DNA of 11,019 nucleotides from contig JANNMM010000052.1 in assembly GCA_031397915.1 (NCBI GenBank), positions 1 to 11,019 of the forward strand, given 5' to 3'. This DNA is from JANYCG01 sp031397915. GTDB lineage: Bacteria > Pseudomonadota > Gammaproteobacteria > Burkholderiales > Burkholderiaceae_C. The notes under the pieces are model-generated. The model ran no database searches and was not told the origin of the DNA. It worked only from the letters and a program-made list of their open reading frames with translations. A program made the translations under genes and the position numbers. Below are positions 7,106 through 11,019 of the stretch, piece by piece; positions within the stretch are counted from its first letter, which is position 1, and each line of letters starts with the position of its first letter.

Positions 7106-8056
7106 GACTGTCGCCCCGGCGTTCGGATCGTTAGGATCCTCTTCCTTCTTCGGATTGCCCTTGACCAGGTCTTCACGCTTGATGCCCAGCCACATGGCAA
7201 TGGCCGCAGCCACAAACACCGAGGAATAAATGCCAAACAGGATGCCAATGGTCAGGGCCAGTGCGAAGTAGTACAGCGTGGCGCCGCCGAACAGCAACAT
7301 CGACAACACCATGAGCTGCGTGCAGCCGTGCGTGATGATGGTCCGGCTGATGGTCGAGGTGATGGCGTTGTCGATGATTTCCTCCGTTGACATCTTTCGG
7401 TATCGGCGGAAATTCTCCCGGATTCGGTCAAAAATGACGACGGACTCGTTCACGGAATAGCCGAGAACCGCCAACACGGCGGCCAGTACCGGCAATGAAA
7501 ACTCCCACTGGAAAAACGCAAAAAATCCGAGGATGATGATGACGTCGTGCAGGTTGGCAACAATCGCCGCGACGGCAAATTTCCATTCGAAGCGCAACGC
7601 CAGGTAAATCATGATGCCAGCGACCACAAAGGCCAGGGCCTTGAGGCCGTCGGTGGCGAGCTCGTCGCCGACCTGCGGCCCGACAAACTCGGTGCGGCGC
7701 AGGCTGGCGCTGGCATCGGCCGCCTTGAGCCCCTCCATGACCTTGTCACTCTGCTGGGCAGCGCTGGCGCCTTTTGCGCCCGGCATGCGGATCAACACGT
7801 CGCGGGCGGTACCAAAATTCTGGACCTGCACATCGGCAAAACCGAGCGCCGCGATTTTGTTGCGGATAACTTCCAGATTGGCGGGTTGCGAATAGCTCAC
7901 TTCCATCAGGGTGCCACCCGTGAACTCGACCGACAGGTGCAGGCCGCGCGAGAACAGGAAGAACACGGCCGCCAGGAAGGTGGCCAGGGAAATAAGGTTG
8001 AACACCAGCGCATGCCGCATGAACGGAATGTCGCGCCTGATTTTGAAGAATTCCAT
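7103..8056 (-). CDS. secF: Protein translocase subunit SecF
   Basis: SecF is an inner-membrane partner of SecD; together they use the proton gradient to help SecYEG complete export of proteins across the cytoplasmic membrane. The 317 residues give a normal-length SecF. Membrane segment 1 is at about 16-35, followed by the signature VEFTGGTLMEV (43-53) and a periplasmic P1-like region to about 125 (EFVGPQVGDEL, 123-133). Five further membrane segments lie between about 137 and 290. The conserved helix motif LGYSVNESVVIFDRIREN (198-215) holds polar residues within the membrane, and TSTISRTIITHG (233-244) follows. The C-terminal tail is charged and cytosolic (KREDLVKGNPKKEEDPND). A strong GGAGG five bases before the ATG sits in the 12-bp gap after secD, so the two are one operon. 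Confidence 0.97.
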   Translation of the reverse strand: MEFFKIRRDIPFMRHALVFNLISLATFLAAVFFLFSRGLHLSVEFTGGTLMEVSYSQPANLEVIRNKIAALGFADVQVQNFGTARDVLIRMPGAKGASAAQQSDKVMEGLKAADASASLRRTEFVGPQVGDELATDGLKALAFVVAGIMIYLALRFEWKFAVAAIVANLHDVIIILGFFAFFQWEFSLPVLAAVLAVLGYSVNESVVIFDRIRENFRRYRKMSTEEIIDNAITSTISRTIITHGCTQLMVLSMLLFGGATLYYFALALTIGILFGIYSSVFVAAAIAMWLGIKREDLVKGNPKKEEDPNDPNAGATV

Positions 8057-8068
8057 GACTGCCTCCGC

Positions 8069-9964
8069 TTAGCCGGCTTCGACCTGGCCGTTGCCCGCCG
8101 GTTTTTGTGCCTGGGGCCGCCAGACTGTGCCGATCGACACGCCCTTGAGCTTGTTTTTTCGACCGTACCACAAATTCACCAGGCCGCGCGAAAAGAACAC
8201 GCCCGAGAACATGCTGGTCAGGATGCCCAGGCAATGCACCACGGCAAAGCCGCGCACCGGGCCGGACCCAAAGGCCAGCAGTGCCAGGCCGGCGATCAGT
8301 GTGGTGACGTTGGAGTCAAGAATCGTCGCCCAGGCGCGGTCGTAACCGGCGTTGATCGCGGCCTGTGGCGAGGCGCCATTGCGCAATTCCTCGCGCACGC
8401 GTTCGTTGATCAGCACATTGGCGTCGATCGCCATACCCAACACCAGCGCCATGGCGGCCATGCCCGGCAGGGTGAGCGTGGCCTGCAACATCGACAAAAC
8501 CGCCACCAGCAGGAGCAAATTGACGCCCAGCGCAATGCTGGAGAACACGCCAAACAGCATGTAATAAAAGCACATGAAAACCGCTACGGCGACAAAGCCC
8601 CAAGTGACGCTGTTGAAGCCTTTGGCGATGTTTTCTGCGCCCAGGCTCGGGCCAATGGTGCGCTCCTCGATGATCTCCATGGGCGCTGCAAGGGAGCCGG
8701 CACGCAACAACAGCGCGGTGTCGGCCGCCTCGACCGAGGTCATGCGGCCAGATATCTGCACGCGGCCACCGCCAATTTCGGAGCGGATTACCGGCGCGGT
8801 AACCACTTCGCCTTTGCCTTTTTCAAAGAGCAAAATCGCCATGCGTTTGCCGACGCTCTCACGCGTCACGTCGCGGAAGATGCGCGAGCCCTTGGCGTCC
8901 AGCGACAAATGAACCGCAGCTTCCTGGGTCTGGCTGTCAAAGCCAGGCTGGGCGTCTGTGAGGTTGTCGCCCGTCAGGATCACCTGTTTTTTGACGATGA
9001 CGGCCTGGCCGCCCCGCTCCAGGAACCGCTCAGTACCAAAGGGCACGGGCCCGGTGCCCGACTCCGCTGCCCGGGCTTCGCCGGATTCATCGACCATGCG
9101 CACTTCCAGCGTGGCCGTACGTCCGAGAATGTCCTTGGCTTTGGCTGTGTCCTGTACACCCGGCAACTGCACCACGATACGGTCCAGCCCCTGCTGCTGG
9201 ATCACCGGCTCGGCCACGCCCAGCTCGTTGATGCGGTTGTGCAGGGTGGTGATATTTTGCTTGAGGGCCTGGTCTTGCACCGTCTTGGCCGAAACCGGCT
9301 TGATGCTGGCCGTGATGCGGACGTCAGCGCCGTCGACACCCTCGACCAAGTCCAGATCGGTGAATTGGTCCTGAATGATGGCCTTGGCCGCCGCCAGCGT
9401 GGCGGCATCACGGAAGCGGATCTCAATCTGCTGGCCGTTGCGGCTGATGCCGCTGTGGCGCACATTTTTTTCTCGAAGGATCGTCCGGATGTCGCCGGAC
9501 AGCGATTCGGCCTTCTTCGTCAGCGCCGCCTGCATGTCAACCTGCAGCATGAAATGCACGCCACCCCGCAGGTCCAGCCCCAGGTACATGGGCACCGCGG
9601 AGAGTGACGCCAGCCAGGCCGGCGAGCGCGACAACAAATTCAAGGCCACCACATAACCGGCGTTGGCCGGCTCGGGCACCAGGGCCTTCTGGATCGCGTC
9701 TTTGGCCTTGAGCTGGTCTTCGGGCGAGGTGAAGCGGGCCTTGACCGACGTGCCCTCCAGCGTGATGGCATCGGCGGCGACGCCCGCGCTTTTGAGGGCT
9801 TCCTGAACCCGGGTCAGGGTGTCGCCGTCAATCTTGACGCTCGACCTGGCGGCCGACACCTGCACGGCCGGGCTCTCGCCAAAAAAGTTTGGCAACGTAT
9901 AGAGGCTGCCAACCAGCAACGCAATCAGAATGACCACGTACTTCCAGACTGCGTAACGGTTCAT
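8069..9964 (-). CDS. secD: Protein translocase subunit SecD
   Basis: SecD is the larger half of the SecDF export motor, with a large periplasmic domain that grips emerging substrate. The 631-residue product has membrane segment 1 at about 8-27, then a long periplasmic region with the hallmark YLGLDLRGGVHFMLQVD (127-143), HNRINELGVAEPVI (242-255), and ISGRMTS with ALLLRAGSLAAPMEI (405-431). Five membrane segments follow from about 452, including the conserved motif MAIDANVLINERVREEL (511-527), whose Asp514 corresponds to the SecD residue implicated in proton use. The length matches the SecD of E. coli (about 615). The start at 9964 has only a weak ribosome binding site. It sits 47 bp after yajC and 12 bp before secF, in the canonical yajC-secD-secF order. 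Confidence 0.97.
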   Translation of the reverse strand: MNRYAVWKYVVILIALLVGSLYTLPNFFGESPAVQVSAARSSVKIDGDTLTRVQEALKSAGVAADAITLEGTSVKARFTSPEDQLKAKDAIQKALVPEPANAGYVVALNLLSRSPAWLASLSAVPMYLGLDLRGGVHFMLQVDMQAALTKKAESLSGDIRTILREKNVRHSGISRNGQQIEIRFRDAATLAAAKAIIQDQFTDLDLVEGVDGADVRITASIKPVSAKTVQDQALKQNITTLHNRINELGVAEPVIQQQGLDRIVVQLPGVQDTAKAKDILGRTATLEVRMVDESGEARAAESGTGPVPFGTERFLERGGQAVIVKKQVILTGDNLTDAQPGFDSQTQEAAVHLSLDAKGSRIFRDVTRESVGKRMAILLFEKGKGEVVTAPVIRSEIGGGRVQISGRMTSVEAADTALLLRAGSLAAPMEIIEERTIGPSLGAENIAKGFNSVTWGFVAVAVFMCFYYMLFGVFSSIALGVNLLLLVAVLSMLQATLTLPGMAAMALVLGMAIDANVLINERVREELRNGASPQAAINAGYDRAWATILDSNVTTLIAGLALLAFGSGPVRGFAVVHCLGILTSMFSGVFFSRGLVNLWYGRKNKLKGVSIGTVWRPQAQKPAGNGQVEAG

Positions 9965-10011
9965 CGTGGCTTATCGGCTCAGTGGCAAGGTGGACAACGG
10001 GTGGCCTGCAC

Positions 10012-10344
10012 TCACTTGATGGTTCCCTTGGGCAAGACCTGCACCACGGCACTGCGCTGAATCTGCACTTCCACGCCGCTGGCGATTTCAAGGCCGAGGT
10101 AGGAGTCACCCAGCTTGGACACCTTGCCCAGCATGCCCCCGGCGGAGACGATCTCGTCGCCCTTGGCAAGTGCTTCGACCATCGATCGGTGCTCCTTCTG
10201 TTTCTTCATTTGGGGGCGGATCATCACAAAATAAAGCACCACAAACATCAGCACCAACGGCAACATGCTCATTAGGGAGGATTGCATGTCGCCGCCGGCA
10301 GCGGCAGCGGGGGCGGTTTGGGCAAAGGCAGAAGAAATAAACAA
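10012..10344 (-). CDS. yajC: Sec translocon accessory subunit YajC, probable TTG start
   Basis: YajC is a small single-span inner-membrane protein that associates with SecDF and SecYEG; cells usually survive without it. The protein has a short N-terminus (FISSAFAQTAPA), one membrane helix (about residues 24-41, LPLVLMFVVLYFVMIRP), the family signature RPQMKKQKEH directly after it, and a small cytosolic domain with GDEIVSAGGMLGKV and the closing PKGTIK. I choose the TTG at 10344-10342 (110 residues) because GGAG lies six bases upstream and the resulting FISSAFAQ start matches how YajC usually begins. The in-frame GTG at 10356 would give 114 residues but lies across that GGAG and has no ribosome binding site of its own. 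It is the first gene of yajC-secD-secF. Confidence 0.92.
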   Translation of the reverse strand: MFISSAFAQTAPAAAAGGDMQSSLMSMLPLVLMFVVLYFVMIRPQMKKQKEHRSMVEALAKGDEIVSAGGMLGKVSKLGDSYLGLEIASGVEVQIQRSAVVQVLPKGTIK

Positions 10345-10473
10345 GGTCAGCTCCACACAGATGGGTCAAAAGTCGGAATGCCCAAACAGCCTTCGGCAAA
10401 CCGGGGCATGTTGCAGGCGCAACCGGGGATTGTAAGCGGGCCATGCCGCTTCAATCAGCTACTCTTTTTGTAG
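10345..10473 (-). promoter_or_regulatory. yajC upstream region with a candidate promoter and a small hairpin
   Basis: This 129-bp gap separates the oxidoreductase fragment from yajC, both leftward. A good -10 hexamer, TACAAT (plus-strand 10429-10434), lies about 85 bases before the yajC start. No strong -35 is found at the standard distance: TTGAAG (10449-10454) is only 14 bases away and CTGATT (10453-10458) is 18 away but matches poorly. Just after the stop of the upstream gene the minus strand reads CTAC-AAAAAGA-GTAG (about 10458-10472), a 4-bp hairpin that is too weak to call a terminator. No small gene is seen. Confidence 0.4.
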
Positions 10474-10962
10474 TTAAGCGGCTTGTCGGGTTGTTGCTGG
10501 ATTGGCGTATTGGGCTTCCAAAACCACCCATTTGGCGCGCGCTGCCGCCAGGTTGCGGTCTTTCACGTGGCCATAACCCTTGATGAGCTCGGGAATTCTG
10601 GCAATTTCAACGGCCACGGCATGGTTGGTCGACGTCAGGGAGTTCAACATCGCCTCGATGCCGATTTTGTAATCAGAGATCAGGGCCCGCTCCTGGCGCC
10701 GCTCGGCGGATCTGCCAAACAAGTCAAACGTGCCGCCACGCAATCCTTTGAGCCGCGCCAACAAACGAAACACGAGCAAGGTTGAAGGACCAAACTTCGA
10801 CTTCTGCAATTCACCTTTGGCGTTGCGTTTGGCGATCAAGGGTGGCGCCAGGTGGTAATTGAGCTTGAAGTCGCCTTCAAACATGGCATTGATCTTCGCG
10901 TGGAAGGCCGGGTCGGTGTGCAGGCGTGCCACTTCGTATTCGTCCTTGTACGTCCGCTCCAC
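10474..10962 (-). CDS. C-terminal fragment of an indolepyruvate ferredoxin oxidoreductase-type protein
   Basis: The segment matches what I recall of the last ~160 residues (DUF6537 region) of the large fused indolepyruvate/2-oxoacid:ferredoxin oxidoreductases of proteobacteria. These are cytosolic enzymes of about 1,100-1,200 residues that decarboxylate aryl or branched 2-oxoacids to acyl-CoA. Visible landmarks are YKDEYEVARLHTD (5-17), FEGDFKLNYHLAPPLIAKR (28-46), LKGLRGGTFDLFGRSAERR (71-89), ERALISDYK (91-99) and IPELIKGYGHVKDRNLAAARA (123-143). The thiamine-diphosphate and iron-sulfur domains are missing. Upstream the frame meets a TGA at 10971-10969, and the GTG at 10962 has no ribosome binding site, so it is unlikely to be a genuine start. 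Homology seems to begin near 10955. The gene is either truncated in the genome or cut by an assembly join. Confidence 0.72.
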   Translation of the reverse strand: MERTYKDEYEVARLHTDPAFHAKINAMFEGDFKLNYHLAPPLIAKRNAKGELQKSKFGPSTLLVFRLLARLKGLRGGTFDLFGRSAERRQERALISDYKIGIEAMLNSLTSTNHAVAVEIARIPELIKGYGHVKDRNLAAARAKWVVLEAQYANPATTRQAA

Positions 10963-11019
10963 TGAGGGTCACCGGCCGGACGTTAGGCGGCCGCTACCAC
11001 TCGATCCGGACGTCGATCA
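10963..11019. other. Unassigned window end, possibly foreign or chimeric sequence
   Basis: These 57 bases should code for more of the oxidoreductase but do not: two minus-strand frames stop inside it (TAG at 10996-10994; TAA at 10986-10984) and the third contains the TGA at 10971. One frame ends in IDVRIEW before the TAG, which could be the C-terminus of another protein. It contains a GCGGCCGC octamer at 10987-10994. No identity can be assigned from so little sequence. Confidence 0.4.

Noticed and set aside
7090..7248. 53-codon N-terminal extension of the DUF1631 gene
   Set aside because: It overlaps the secF 3' end by 146 bp in another frame, reads as basic low-quality sequence, and the ATG at 7089 gives the expected start.
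7547..9607. 686-codon open frame on the plus strand, antisense to secD and secF
   Set aside because: It lies wholly opposite two certain genes. The composition is rich in His, Arg, Gln and Gly, typical of the complementary frame in GC-rich DNA, with no recognisable motif.

Overview
The window reads as a chromosomal housekeeping segment from a betaproteobacterium of the order Burkholderiales, most likely Comamonadaceae (Rhodoferax/Polaromonas-like). The grounds are protein similarity recalled from memory, high GC with strong third-position bias, the def-fmt / LysM protein / dprA arrangement, the yajC-secD-secF cluster followed by a DUF1631 protein, and a GC-rich palindromic repeat of a type I associate with that family. 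No mobile element, CRISPR array, rRNA or tRNA was found. Coding density is very high, and the only non-coding stretches over 100 bp are 1896-2091 and 10345-10473.

Left block, minus strand (1-1895): def (peptide deformylase), fmt (methionyl-tRNA formyltransferase) and the start of pgk (phosphoglycerate kinase) run in that order. Each junction is a 4-base ATGA stop/start overlap, so the three are probably translationally coupled. Def and Fmt handle the two ends of N-formyl-methionine metabolism. The fmt gene carries two 81-bp tandem units of a palindromic repeat, in frame, just before its catalytic Asn-x-His.

Middle block, plus strand (2092-4580): divergent from def, a secreted LysM protein is followed by dprA, the RecA loader for incoming single-stranded DNA. 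dprA meets the next gene tail to tail with only 4 bp between the stop codons.

Right block, minus strand (4585-10344): yajC, secD and secF, the accessory complex of the SecYEG translocase, are followed 13 bp later by a large DUF1631 protein of unknown function. An AT-rich extended -10-like sequence lies directly at the DUF1631 start. Upstream of yajC is a promoter-like gap and then the last ~160 codons of an indolepyruvate ferredoxin oxidoreductase-type protein. Its reading frame breaks about 55 bp before the window end, which suggests a truncated gene or an assembly junction.

No new multi-gene system is visible. The strongest unusual signal is the repeat insertion inside fmt, whose two copies show compensatory base changes in a hairpin stem and are compatible with an essential enzyme's reading frame.
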